A stretch of DNA of 64,000 nucleotides from assembly GCF_000286955.2 (NCBI RefSeq), contig NZ_AJYK02000082.1, positions 140,178 through 204,177 of the forward strand, in the 5' to 3' direction. Position 1 is the first letter of the stretch, and each line of letters opens with the position of its first letter. Shown here in pieces: positions 28,265 to 37,579 of this stretch. This DNA comes from Vibrio rumoiensis 1S-45. Lineage in GTDB: Bacteria > Pseudomonadota > Gammaproteobacteria > Enterobacterales > Vibrionaceae. Made by a program: the position numbers and the translations under genes. The notes beneath the pieces were generated by a model. The model ran no database searches. It was not told where the DNA came from and worked only from the letters and a program-made list of their open reading frames with translations.

Positions 28265-29185
28265 ATGCGTCGAATTTTATCACACGCTGGGCTGGCAATG
28301 GCAACATTGATTGGAATGCTTGTTACCCCTGCAGCATGGGCGGAGACTGAGCAGCCTATCACCGTAATGACATCAATCAAGCCATTACAATTGATCACAT
28401 CAGAACTCACACATGGCGTAACAGAGACCCAAGTGTTGTTATCAACCAATACTTCTCCGCATGATTATGCTTTAAAGCCTTCTGATGTAAAAAAATTGAA
28501 AACCGTTGATTTGTTTGTTTGGGTTGGACCGGGTTTAGAGTCTTTCTTAGAGGGGGTTATGCAAAATAGTCAAAATGCATTGCAACTTGATCAACAAGCA
28601 TCGATCGACAAAATTGAATACGACGAACATGAAGGGCACGATCACGATGATGGCCACGATCACCATGGTAATTACAATCCTCATTTATGGTTAGGGCCAA
28701 TACAAGCTGCACAAATGGCGAAAGTGATTTCAGATAAATTGATCAAAATTGACCCAGAGCACAGCAAAGAATACCAAGCGAATTTCCAATCTTTCATTCT
28801 AAATTTGGATACAACAGTCGATAGCATCAAACATCAATTAGAGCCAGTTAAGCAGCATGGTTATTATGTTTTCCATGATGCTTATGATTACTATGAAGAG
28901 TATTTTGGTTTAAATAACCTCGGTCACTTTACGGTATCACCGGAACGCCGTCCGGGCGCAAAGACATTGATCGACATTCGCACAGCATTGCAGTCAGATA
29001 AGGTATATTGTGTGTTCTCTGAACCCCAGTTTACTCCAGCAGTCATTAACTCTGTGATGCGTGGTACTGATGTGAAACATGGTGTACTCGATCCTTTAGC
29101 GACAAAATATAGAGCAGAGCCCGGTGCTTATTTTAAATTTATTCAAGATCTGGCTACGAGCTATAGTGATTGTTTAACTCGTTAA
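28265..29185 (+). CDS. znuA: Periplasmic zinc-binding protein
   Basis: Solute-binding protein of the zinc importer, 306 residues, with a signal peptide ending near AWA. The metal-binding histidines are in TSPHDYALKPSD, the His/Asp-rich flexible loop (EGHDHDDGHDHHG, about 125-137), NPHLWLGP and HDAYDYYEEYFG. The frame opens at a TTG at 28241, but ATG 28265 has GGAG just upstream and directly starts the signal peptide. Confidence 0.96.
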   Translation: MRRILSHAGLAMATLIGMLVTPAAWAETEQPITVMTSIKPLQLITSELTHGVTETQVLLSTNTSPHDYALKPSDVKKLKTVDLFVWVGPGLESFLEGVMQNSQNALQLDQQASIDKIEYDEHEGHDHDDGHDHHGNYNPHLWLGPIQAAQMAKVISDKLIKIDPEHSKEYQANFQSFILNLDTTVDSIKHQLEPVKQHGYYVFHDAYDYYEEYFGLNNLGHFTVSPERRPGAKTLIDIRTALQSDKVYCVFSEPQFTPAVINSVMRGTDVKHGVLDPLATKYRAEPGAYFKFIQDLATSYSDCLTR

Positions 29186-29188
29186 GGT

Positions 29189-30493
29189 TTGCCTTTGTAT
29201 CATCCCATGCAATATAAAAAATGGAAACGCCAACGTCTGCAGCGAAAGTTGTATATAGGATTGTTGGTTCTTTTGCTTGGGATGATTGCTATTGGGCTAT
29301 TTTATTACCGACCATGGTTGTCTTCGTTCTATTTTTCTGGGGGAGCATTTGAACAAAATAGTGAGCCATTTAGTGCGATACTCGATAGGAATGATCCAGC
29401 ATTTGAAGTTCCAAAAGATAGTATAGAGCAATACCAAGATAAGCTGATTAGCACGCATAAAGTAAAGGCTAACGAAAACTTAAAAGACATATTTAATCTT
29501 TATGGTTTAGATCCGAATGACTTATTAGCCTTGATAAAAGCCAATCGACAAGCCACTAATTTATCTGCAGGGCAAATCATTGAATGGCAACAAGATAAGA
29601 GTGGTCAGTTACTCAATGTGACGATTTACCGAACGGCACGCTTAAGTAGCCAATATCACCGGATAGGGGAGCACTTCGAATTTACCCCAAAACGAATCCA
29701 AGGTTACAATAAAACGGAAATCAAAGTCGCGGAAGTTAGGCAAAATTTTTATCAAGCGGCTCGCTCTATAGGATTGACGCTGGAGCAAATACAAACCATT
29801 GCTAAATCTCTTTATTGGCAAATTGATGTTACTAAGCAAGCAAGCCTTGGTGACAAAATAGCTGTGCAACTTTTACAACATTATGTTGGGCAAGAAAAAA
29901 TAGATACAGGTAAAGTGAGTGCAATTTGGTATCGACATAATAATCAAGATTACCAAGTGGGTCGTGCTGATAATGGTGAGTTTTATCAGTTAGATGGAGC
30001 GAGCGTCGATAAGCAAATGGATCGTTTTCCTGTTAAGTCCTTTTTTCCTATTAGTTCTGCTTTTAATCCCCATCGACTTAATCCTGTAACACATCGTTAT
30101 GCGCCTCATTATGGAACAGATATTGCCACTCCAATAGGTACACCGGTTTATGCCACAGGAGATGGCGACGTGGTTAAAGTGGGAGTACATCCTTTAGCAG
30201 GACACTATCTTGTGATTAAAAATGGTCGAACTTACAGCACGAGGTTTTTACATTTAAGCAAAGTGCTTGTTAAGGTTGGCCAAGTTGTTAAGCGTGGGCA
30301 AAGGGTTGCATTATCGGGAAATAGTGGCCGTTCAACGGGGCCACATTTACACTATGAATTAAGACAAAATGACCAACCGATTGACCCTATGTCCGCGCCA
30401 TTGCCTAATTCGCGTGCCATCCCAATAGATCAGAAATCCGAGTTCTTATCAGCGGCCAATACCACAATGTTGCGAATTCGTGATCACTTCTAA
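29189..30493 (+). CDS. mepM: M23 murein endopeptidase, MepM-like
   Basis: Peptidoglycan DD-endopeptidase of about 430 residues (E. coli MepM 440) that cuts crosslinks during wall growth. An N-terminal membrane anchor (about 21-38) is followed by an OapA/LysM-like domain (about 85-140) and the LytM catalytic domain with zinc ligands His307 and Asp311 (HYGTD) and the HLH motif at 386-388. Start is uncertain: TTG 29189 is too close to AAGG, TTG 29195 has better spacing, and ATG 29207 is possible. Its place next to znuA, and the zinc it needs, match E. coli. Confidence 0.9.
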   Translation: MPLYHPMQYKKWKRQRLQRKLYIGLLVLLLGMIAIGLFYYRPWLSSFYFSGGAFEQNSEPFSAILDRNDPAFEVPKDSIEQYQDKLISTHKVKANENLKDIFNLYGLDPNDLLALIKANRQATNLSAGQIIEWQQDKSGQLLNVTIYRTARLSSQYHRIGEHFEFTPKRIQGYNKTEIKVAEVRQNFYQAARSIGLTLEQIQTIAKSLYWQIDVTKQASLGDKIAVQLLQHYVGQEKIDTGKVSAIWYRHNNQDYQVGRADNGEFYQLDGASVDKQMDRFPVKSFFPISSAFNPHRLNPVTHRYAPHYGTDIATPIGTPVYATGDGDVVKVGVHPLAGHYLVIKNGRTYSTRFLHLSKVLVKVGQVVKRGQRVALSGNSGRSTGPHLHYELRQNDQPIDPMSAPLPNSRAIPIDQKSEFLSAANTTMLRIRDHF

Positions 30494-30650
30494 AGTTATT
30501 GCTATCCATTTTTGACTTTTCTTTCATGTGGCGAATGTCTGGTATATCTTTGTTTGTAAAGATATTAATTATCGCAAAATATCTATTATAATAAAGACAT
30601 CTCATGCCATAATTCTGGCAATAATGACTACTGAAATTTAAGGCTTGCTT

Positions 30651-33600
30651 GTGATCTCGCGTATAGTGCGATGTTTAATCTTGGTGATGGTTTCAATTTC
30701 TGCTTATGCAGTAGAAACCGATTCCATTTATTACTCTTTGCCTAGTCAAAACCAAGGTCACTTTCTCACAGCCAAAAAACTGTTTGCCAACCCTAATGGT
30801 GGTGTCTGGGTTCAAGATATTTATAACCATATTCATTTCTACGATGGGCAGCATCTGTTACCCAAATCCAGCAGTATATTAGATATCAACCCGGAGCAAG
30901 TGACTTATTTAGAGGGGGATTTCTGGTACTTCCAAAATAACCATTTATATCGAAAAGCCCCATCAGGAAAGAAGCGCTTGGTATTTAGCTTACCGAGTAA
31001 CAGTAAATTTAAAAAAATGGGTCAATCGAATGGGTTATTGTGGCTTTATTCTGCACACTTTTTCCATAGTGTTGATCCTAAAACCGGTAAGACGATTTCT
31101 TATCCCATTCAACGTATTACCCAAGGTTCCATTGATGAAAATACTGTTATTCAAGGTGCGGTTTTTTATGATTCTCGTTGGTTAATTTCGACAAAAACGT
31201 CACTTTATTATTTAAGCCGTAATGGCGTTAAACGTGCAACGCCAGACTCGTTTTCCAATATCAGTCAGCTTGTTCTTGATAAAAAGCACCGTCAGTTATT
31301 AGTGGGTACCGATCAGCACCTATTTCGTCTTGATTTGAATAAGCATCCACTGCAACGTCAAACACTGGCGAAAGGTCAAGTGCAAGCCGTATTGGTTACC
31401 GATGATGGTTATTGGATAGGGACTAGGAAAGGGTTATATATGTATTCTTTTGAAACCCAAACACTGTCCAGTATTCAGGCTAATTATCAAGATGATTACG
31501 CCTTATCGAATAATACAATTTTAGCCTTAGCGTCGGACAACAAAAGCGGAATATGGATAGCCACCACTAAAGGCGTTAACTATTACTCGACAGTGAGTAC
31601 GGTGTTTAATCGTATACGATTTGGTGATGGTGCTACAACACTATTGCCGTACAGCCACATTAATCAACTGCAAATAGTTAATGACGGAACCATTTGGATA
31701 GCGACTAATCTGGGGCTATTTAGCGCCATGCCTAAAGAAAAGAATGGGCGCAATAAAATTAAAAAAGTGGTCGATGGCAATACGGTGAATCTAAGAGTAA
31801 ACGAGGGGTTGGTTTGGTTTACTCAAGGTGATCGATTATTCAAGTTAGATGCTGCTACAAATCAAATTGAAGAGATGAATCAAGATGCTAAATGGTATGG
31901 CAATAAGATCACTCATCTTGCAATCACAGAACATGGCACGATATGGCTTTCTACTGGAAAAGGGCTGTACCGCTATTTTCCCAATCAACGGAAAGGCCAA
32001 GATTTTGGTAAAAGTTGGATGGTCGATAAGTATGGCCCGTCCGATATTACTGAGCTCTACACAGGAAAAAATGGTGCGATATGGGTCGGAACCGAACATG
32101 GTGTCTATGAATATAAAAATAGGGAAGTTATTTTTGATGCCAATAGTGTTGGGTATGGAACGACAACAAGTATTAGCGAATTTAATGGCGAAACTTTATG
32201 GACAGCAAACAGTTATGGTGTACGGGCGTTAAATTTAAAGAATAGAGTTTCAATCGAAGTACCTTTACGAAATCGTACTAGCGTGCCTTTATGTGTCGCC
32301 GCTTCTCAATACGGCACTTGGATGACTACCTCTAAAGGGTTGAGTTTTTATAATGATGATACGCGACTGACCAAACATTATTCTGCGCCACTTGGCGTGG
32401 TGACCAATGAGTTCTTGCCTGATTTGTGTGCATTGTCTCCTAATGGAGAGCACTTAGCATTAGGCAGTAAGTTAGGCGTGGTTTCAGCATCCACTCAACG
32501 TTTGCATGCGCAAGATATTCCAGCCAATACTGTGTTGATAGGTGAGGTTCAGGCAAACCGTTCTGTGATTGCTGTGGCACCATTATCAGATCAATCTCTT
32601 TCCATTGATTATGGCCAATCGCTTACTCTTTCATTTGGTATTTTACCTGACTTTGATACTCCTCATTTACAGTATCGGCTAGTCGGGGGACAGGATGAAT
32701 CGTGGATCGCTTATAAAGGATCGCAGCTTACTTTTGATCACTTAGATCCAGGTAAATATACCCTTGAACTGAAAACATCATCTCAGATCGGTAGTAATCA
32801 AAAAGGAACACAACTGTTTTTTGTGGTGAACAAACCTTGGTATTTATTACCTTGGGTAGTCACTTTATTTGCAGTGATGCTTTTAGCGGTAATCATTAGC
32901 ATTATTGCTTGGCGTTCTCGCATTATGGTTCGTTCGAACTTTCACCTACGACGATTAATTAATTTAAAAACACAACAGCTCAAGCATCAAAGCCAATTGC
33001 TCATTACTACGAATATGCAATTACGCAAGCAAGCTCAAACTCGGCAAATTCTTGTAAAAGAAATGGCAGGAAAAGCGAAACAAGCGGTAGAGGGATTCCA
33101 ACTGCAAGTTCAGCCACCTTCGAATGAATTTAAGATAAAACATGCGGAGCAACTTTCAAGTCATGCATTGGACCAACTGGAGCAAATTTTAGCCTTACAT
33201 TCTAGCAAAGCTAAGGAAAATACATTTTTAGATGGTCAGGTTGTTTCTTTGGTTATACATACGGTCGTGCAGGGATGGAAAGCCGATATTGATAAAGCGG
33301 GCGTGTATCTTGAGGTCGAGGATTTAACCGCAGGGTGTACGGTAAAAGTGAAGCACTTTAACTTAGACTCTGTGATTAATACTCTTATTGCCAGTGCCTT
33401 GATTCGCTCCGCCAGCAATCAAACGATCTATTTATGCGCCAAGCTGCTGGATAATGAATTACAGATTAATATCGAAGATACCGGTAATGGTTTAACGGAA
33501 GAAGAAATACTTGAGTTTGAAGCCCATGAATATGGTTTGGATGCGCATACACCCGTCTACAACCTATCAGATACGTCATTATCTGCTATTGCTCACATGG

Positions 33601-34160
33601 TTACGCAAAGTGGTGGCAGATTCGATTTTAGAACGAATCGTATTTGTCACACCACAGAGCTATCGGTTTCTTGGCCAGTGGATGCTTGTCAAGAGAGCAA
33701 AGGAATACAACGTCCGGTATCATTGATTGGTACGAATCAAAGCATAGCTTCTCTTGAAAATGAGAGTGGAATACCAGAAGAATGTGAGGGCTCACTTACT
33801 TTGTGTGTTAATACTGGTGAAGAGATTGCAGAGCAAGATGCTTGGTTGAATAAAGTGTATGGTTTGGTCGAGAAACATTATCCTAATCCAGATTTTGGTA
33901 CCAGTTCAGCCGCTAAGTTGCTTTTTGTTTCTGAGCGTAGTTTGCAGCGGAAATTCAAATCGCTCACCAAAGGTTCATTTATGGACTATGTAATCAAAGT
34001 CCGTCTAGAGCATGCATGTGAACGTTTGATGTCTGGCCAGAAAATTGCTGATATTGCTTTTGAAACTGGGTTTAATGACCCTTCTTACTTCAGCCAGCGA
34101 TTTAAGCATCACTTTGGACTATCACCCAGTAAGTTTATTGAAAACGCTTCTAACGAATGA
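30651..34160 (+). CDS. One-piece sensor with beta-propeller and AraC output
   Basis: A 1169-residue membrane regulator. A signal segment (MISRIVRCLILVMVSISAYA) is followed by two-component-regulator propeller repeats through about 620 (repeats such as GTIWIATNLGLF, GAIWVGTEHGVY), a Y_Y_Y-like domain (about 640-720), one transmembrane helix (about 733-758), a helical linker, a degenerate GHKL ATPase-like region (about 870-1010; EDTGNGL kept, asparagine of the N-box missing in INTLIASALI) and an AraC HTH pair (about 1065-1165; IADIAFETGFNDPSYFSQRFK). No clear histidine phosphoacceptor or receiver domain exists. It resembles hybrid two-component regulators of polysaccharide use. GTG 30651 is preferred (AAGG 8 nt upstream); TTG 30645 is the alternative. 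Confidence 0.8.
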   Translation: MISRIVRCLILVMVSISAYAVETDSIYYSLPSQNQGHFLTAKKLFANPNGGVWVQDIYNHIHFYDGQHLLPKSSSILDINPEQVTYLEGDFWYFQNNHLYRKAPSGKKRLVFSLPSNSKFKKMGQSNGLLWLYSAHFFHSVDPKTGKTISYPIQRITQGSIDENTVIQGAVFYDSRWLISTKTSLYYLSRNGVKRATPDSFSNISQLVLDKKHRQLLVGTDQHLFRLDLNKHPLQRQTLAKGQVQAVLVTDDGYWIGTRKGLYMYSFETQTLSSIQANYQDDYALSNNTILALASDNKSGIWIATTKGVNYYSTVSTVFNRIRFGDGATTLLPYSHINQLQIVNDGTIWIATNLGLFSAMPKEKNGRNKIKKVVDGNTVNLRVNEGLVWFTQGDRLFKLDAATNQIEEMNQDAKWYGNKITHLAITEHGTIWLSTGKGLYRYFPNQRKGQDFGKSWMVDKYGPSDITELYTGKNGAIWVGTEHGVYEYKNREVIFDANSVGYGTTTSISEFNGETLWTANSYGVRALNLKNRVSIEVPLRNRTSVPLCVAASQYGTWMTTSKGLSFYNDDTRLTKHYSAPLGVVTNEFLPDLCALSPNGEHLALGSKLGVVSASTQRLHAQDIPANTVLIGEVQANRSVIAVAPLSDQSLSIDYGQSLTLSFGILPDFDTPHLQYRLVGGQDESWIAYKGSQLTFDHLDPGKYTLELKTSSQIGSNQKGTQLFFVVNKPWYLLPWVVTLFAVMLLAVIISIIAWRSRIMVRSNFHLRRLINLKTQQLKHQSQLLITTNMQLRKQAQTRQILVKEMAGKAKQAVEGFQLQVQPPSNEFKIKHAEQLSSHALDQLEQILALHSSKAKENTFLDGQVVSLVIHTVVQGWKADIDKAGVYLEVEDLTAGCTVKVKHFNLDSVINTLIASALIRSASNQTIYLCAKLLDNELQINIEDTGNGLTEEEILEFEAHEYGLDAHTPVYNLSDTSLSAIAHMVTQSGGRFDFRTNRICHTTELSVSWPVDACQESKGIQRPVSLIGTNQSIASLENESGIPEECEGSLTLCVNTGEEIAEQDAWLNKVYGLVEKHYPNPDFGTSSAAKLLFVSERSLQRKFKSLTKGSFMDYVIKVRLEHACERLMSGQKIADIAFETGFNDPSYFSQRFKHHFGLSPSKFIENASNE

Positions 34161-34439
34161 TTATCTTCGCCTTAGCCAACCTTAGGCAGGTGTGGCTTGG
34201 TGGTACACTTCATTGGTCTTTGTCATTTACCCCTTAAATCATTTCTATTGACTGTTTTCTACCAACCAATCGTTCAATTAACTAATTTACCTATCTCTAT
34301 TCTCTTTTCGTTATACCCGAAGAGGGCTTCTGAATGCCTGTTAGCTTACTGATGCCTAATCTATTGGACGATACTCAATGGTAGCTTGAAATAAGTGACA
34401 AGATGAAGGTATGGATGGGTTTCGCCGCTCTAAAAGTCA
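34161..34439. other. Gap after the AraC-type regulator
   Basis: First part of a 786-bp non-coding stretch. An imperfect hairpin GCCTTAG-N5-CTTAGGC lies at 34170-34189 without a T-tract. TTATACCCGAAG near 34312 resembles the arm of a Vibrio-type palindromic repeat seen at 44677-44718. No credible coding frame. Confidence 0.5.
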
Positions 34440-34465
34440 AAAAGCGCACTGCCTAAACAGTGCGC
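34440..34465 (-). terminator. Second minus-strand terminator, downstream of candidate sRNA
   Basis: On the minus strand, AGCGCACTG and CAGTGCGCT arms with a 6-nt loop run into TTTTTGACTTTT. It stands 14 bp beyond the T-tract of the candidate sRNA, as a backup stop. The plus-strand side has a weaker T-tract. Confidence 0.65.
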
Positions 34466-34478
34466 TCTTATCAAGAAT

Positions 34479-34602
34479 AAAAAAAATCGTGACACAACCG
34501 GGGGGATCATGTCACGGGTGCCAACGACACCTTCGCTTGCTGCCAGAGTGTATTGGTGAACAATACACATCAGGAATAAAAACTTAGATACTTGCTATCG
34601 AT
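34479..34602 (-). ncRNA. Candidate small RNA with three stem-loops
   Basis: Read on the minus strand, about 124 nt contains three consecutive stem-loops and no frame of note: an 8-bp perfect stem GTGTATTG/CAATACAC (34548-34568), a 6-bp stem GGTGTC/GGCACC (34517-34531), and a 7-bp stem CGTGACA/TGTCACG (34488-34516) whose 15-nt loop carries a run of six C, followed by ATTTTTTTT. That last hairpin is a classic rho-independent terminator. The 5' end is a guess from TATAAATAAT at 34606-34615; no good -35 box is seen. It lies between convergent-free plus-strand genes, so it is not a gene leader. I do not recognise the family. Confidence 0.55.
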
Positions 34603-34903
34603 AGGATTATTTATAGCGCGATTGAGCTTATTTTTCGTATCAAAATAACGACAACATTCCATGACAATTGCGACATTTTTTAGAGTTGATTTAATGTTGT
34701 TAAAAATCAGCTACTTACTGTGGTGTGTGTTTGTTGGCTGTGACATTTATATAAATCTTCATTGAAGTTATTGACGTTTTTAACAATGTGCTTTGATAAA
34801 GAAAATGACGTTTTTAACGTTAATAAATAAGAATTACTCTCAAAGAGAAGCTTTCATTGATCTAACACAAAAAACTTACTGACATTAAGGTTATGATAAG
34901 TAA
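34603..34903. repeat. feoA upstream region with 13-bp direct repeats
   Basis: TGACGTTTTTAAC occurs at 34772-34784 and 34806-34818 (34-bp period), and GTTAAAAA in the opposite direction at 34699-34706. These could be activator or repressor sites for feo or for the sRNA. Otherwise A/T-rich without a coding frame. Confidence 0.45.
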
Positions 34904-34922
34904 AATAGTAATAGTTATCATT
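34904..34922. promoter_or_regulatory. Fur box before feoA
   Basis: AATAGTAATAGTTATCATT agrees with the Fur palindrome AATGATAATNATTATCATT at about 15 of 19 positions. It ends 24 bp before the feoA ATG, so Fur-Fe(II) would repress feoAB. fur itself is in this window. Confidence 0.65.
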
Positions 34923-34946
34923 AATAGTCTGGTTTGGTGTTTTGGC

Positions 34947-35177
34947 ATGAAGTTAAATGAACTAAAGAATGGGCAATCAGCACGAATAGTGACATTGTCT
35001 GCGCTCTCTAGCGATATTCGTAAAAAGCTGATGATCATGGGAATGCTGCCAAACACGGCAGTGAAATTAATTCGTAAAGCACCAATGGGCGATCCTTTGC
35101 AAGTTGAGGTGAGAGGCGTTTCCTTAGCCATTCGAGGTAAAGTGGCTGAAGCCATTGAGATAGAGATTGATGCATGA
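34947..35177 (+). CDS. feoA: Ferrous iron transport protein A
   Basis: A 76-residue SH3-like cytoplasmic partner of FeoB (MKLNELKNGQSARIVTL...KLMIMGMLPNTAVKLIRKAPMGDP). The frame is open from 34893, but ATG 34947 matches the family length and start, and the upstream part would cover the Fur box. It overlaps feoB by ATGA. Confidence 0.95.
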   Translation: MKLNELKNGQSARIVTLSALSSDIRKKLMIMGMLPNTAVKLIRKAPMGDPLQVEVRGVSLAIRGKVAEAIEIEIDA

Positions 35178-37462
35178 GCTTTAATATCCTAACCGTAGGT
35201 AACCCAAACAGCGGAAAAACAACCTTATTTAATGGTTTAACCGGTGCTAAACAACATGTTGGCAACTGGGCTGGTGTCACTGTAGAAAAGAAGACTGGTT
35301 TTTTTGAGTATCGTGATACGCAATTTAATTTAACCGATTTACCGGGCATTTATTCGCTCGACAGTGCCAATGATGCTAACAGTATTGATGAGTCGATTGC
35401 TTCTTCTGCCATTTCTTCCATGCCGGCAGATTTAATCATTAACGTTGTGGATGCCACCAGCTTAGAAAGAAGCTTATATATGACACTTCAGCTTCGTGAG
35501 CTTGGTCGTCCAATGATCATTGTGCTGAATAAGCTAGATGCATTGCATCGTGAGCGCCAAGAAATTGATGTGAAAGCCTTACAAGCAGAATTAGGGTGCC
35601 CAGTCTTTATCCTCTCGGCAATTAACTTAAAGCAAGTCGCTAAGTTTAAAGATGATTTACTCCAAGTATTACAGCATCCACAACCCATTGACGGATTGAC
35701 GCTTGATTATGGTGACAAGATAGAAAATAGCATTGAATCATTGAATGCTATTTGGTCTAAAGACAGCATTATTTTACCTCGCGCTATGTCTATCCGTGCA
35801 TTAGAACAAGACTCATTGGTCGTCGATAATTTAAGTGATACTGATAAGGCATTTTGTGACCAAACGGTTCAGCGATTAAATGCCGAATTGGATTTAGATT
35901 TAGCCATTACCAATACCAAATACAATTATTTACATCAGCTTTGCCATAAAGTCAGAATTATTGATTCAAGCTTGAGTAAGAACTTTACTGAAAAACTCGA
36001 TCAAGTGGTGTTAAATAAATGGCTCGGTATTCCGATCTTTTTTGCCATCATGTATTTAATGTTTATGTTTTCGATAAACATTGGTAGTGCTTTTATTGAT
36101 TTCTTTGATATTGGTGTAGGTGCGTTGCTTGTCGATGGTGGTCATCACCTGCTTGATGGGCATTTACCTGTATGGTTAGTGACAGTGCTTGCCGATGGGT
36201 TAGGCGGCGGTATTCAAACCGTTGCTACCTTCATTCCTGTGATTGCTTGCTTGTATCTTTTCTTATCTTTATTGGAAAGCTCGGGTTATATGGCTCGTGC
36301 GGCTTTTGTGCTTGATAAAGTGATGCAAAAGATTGGCCTACCGGGTAAAGCTTTTGTGCCGTTAATTCTTGGTTTTGGTTGTAATGTGCCTGCTATCATG
36401 GCGACACGTACTATGGATCAAGAACGTGAACGTAAGCTTTCCGCTGCGATGGCTCCATTCATGTCATGTGGTGCTCGTTTACCGGTATATACCTTATTTG
36501 CCGCTGCGTTCTTCCCACATGATGGGCAAAATGTGGTGTTTTCTTTATACTTACTCGGGATTTTGGCTGCTGTATTTACAGGGCTTATTCTAAAAAATAC
36601 CTTGTATCCAGGTAAAAGCAGCAGCTTTATCATGGAAATCCCCGATTATGAAATACCCACCATTCGCAATATTGGGTTGAAAACATGGCAAAAACTGAAA
36701 CGTTTCGTATTGGGTGCAGGTAAAACCATTGTGATTGTGGTAGCCATTTTAAGTTTCTTAAACTCCTTAGGCACCGATGGCACATTTGGTAATGAAGACA
36801 GTAAAAACTCAGTCTTATCAAAAGTGGCACAAGTGGCGACGCCAGTATTTGCCCCAATGGGGATTGAACAAGATAACTGGCCAGCGACTGTGGGCATTAT
36901 TACCGGTATTTTTGCCAAAGAAGCCGTTGTTGGTACACTCAATAATTTGTATTCTGATCCTGCCGATGACGCGGCAGAGTTTAATTTAACCAGTAGTTTG
37001 AAAGAGGCCCTACAAAGTATTCCTGATAACCTAGCTGCGTTGAGCTTTTCTGATCCATTAGGCATTGAAGTCGGTAACTTAGCTGATTCCAATGCGGCAG
37101 CAGCAGAGCAAGGGGTTAGCTCGGGAATTTTTGGCAATTTACAAGCTTACTTTGTGACAGGTGGTGCAGCATTTGCTTACTTAGTCTTTATTCTATTGTA
37201 CACGCCATGTGTTGCAGCAATGGGAGCTTATGCTCGTGAGTTCGGTGCCAAGTTTGCACGTTTCATTGGTGTATGGACGATGTTCCTTGCCTATGCTTCC
37301 GCAACCATTTACTACCAAGCAAGTAGCTTTAGCGCACACCCAGTGACAAGTAGTGCTTGGATTATTGGCATGGTGGTCATTATGTTGGCGGTCTATGTGC
37401 GCTTAAAACAAATTGGCTTAAAAGAGCAAAAGCTACGTATCGATATTGTTAATATCACGTAG
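35174..37462 (+). CDS. feoB: Ferrous iron transporter FeoB
   Basis: Inner-membrane Fe(II) permease of 762 residues with an N-terminal GTPase domain: G1 GNPNSGKTT (8-16), G3 DLPG and G4 NKLD. A helical spacer follows, then a membrane region with two Gate-type motifs (from about 275). CGARLPVY near 436 holds a conserved Cys. Coupled to feoA by a 4-bp overlap. A terminator follows 40 bp downstream and no feoC is present, unlike the feoABC operon I recall from V. cholerae. Confidence 0.97.
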   Translation: MSFNILTVGNPNSGKTTLFNGLTGAKQHVGNWAGVTVEKKTGFFEYRDTQFNLTDLPGIYSLDSANDANSIDESIASSAISSMPADLIINVVDATSLERSLYMTLQLRELGRPMIIVLNKLDALHRERQEIDVKALQAELGCPVFILSAINLKQVAKFKDDLLQVLQHPQPIDGLTLDYGDKIENSIESLNAIWSKDSIILPRAMSIRALEQDSLVVDNLSDTDKAFCDQTVQRLNAELDLDLAITNTKYNYLHQLCHKVRIIDSSLSKNFTEKLDQVVLNKWLGIPIFFAIMYLMFMFSINIGSAFIDFFDIGVGALLVDGGHHLLDGHLPVWLVTVLADGLGGGIQTVATFIPVIACLYLFLSLLESSGYMARAAFVLDKVMQKIGLPGKAFVPLILGFGCNVPAIMATRTMDQERERKLSAAMAPFMSCGARLPVYTLFAAAFFPHDGQNVVFSLYLLGILAAVFTGLILKNTLYPGKSSSFIMEIPDYEIPTIRNIGLKTWQKLKRFVLGAGKTIVIVVAILSFLNSLGTDGTFGNEDSKNSVLSKVAQVATPVFAPMGIEQDNWPATVGIITGIFAKEAVVGTLNNLYSDPADDAAEFNLTSSLKEALQSIPDNLAALSFSDPLGIEVGNLADSNAAAAEQGVSSGIFGNLQAYFVTGGAAFAYLVFILLYTPCVAAMGAYAREFGAKFARFIGVWTMFLAYASATIYYQASSFSAHPVTSSAWIIGMVVIMLAVYVRLKQIGLKEQKLRIDIVNIT

Positions 37463-37502
37463 ATTTCATTGAGTGTGCTGAAATAAAATAGCTTAAAATT
37501 TT

Positions 37503-37536
37503 GCCCAGATTGCTAAGCGATCTGGGCATTTTTATT
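37503..37536. terminator. Terminator of feoAB
   Basis: GCCCAGAT and ATCTGGGC arms with a 9-nt loop, then ATTTTTATT, about 40 bp after feoB. It may also serve the convergent HIT gene. Confidence 0.85.
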
Positions 37537-37579
37537 ACGTCTCTTTATCTATTCATTTTAAAAAGTCAGCGAGAACCGA

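Noticed and set aside
34893..34946. N-terminal extension of feoA
   Set aside because: It would cover the Fur box and gives 18 residues absent from FeoA proteins.
36646..37137. 163-codon minus-strand frame inside feoB
   Set aside because: Antisense shadow of the FeoB membrane region; no start context.
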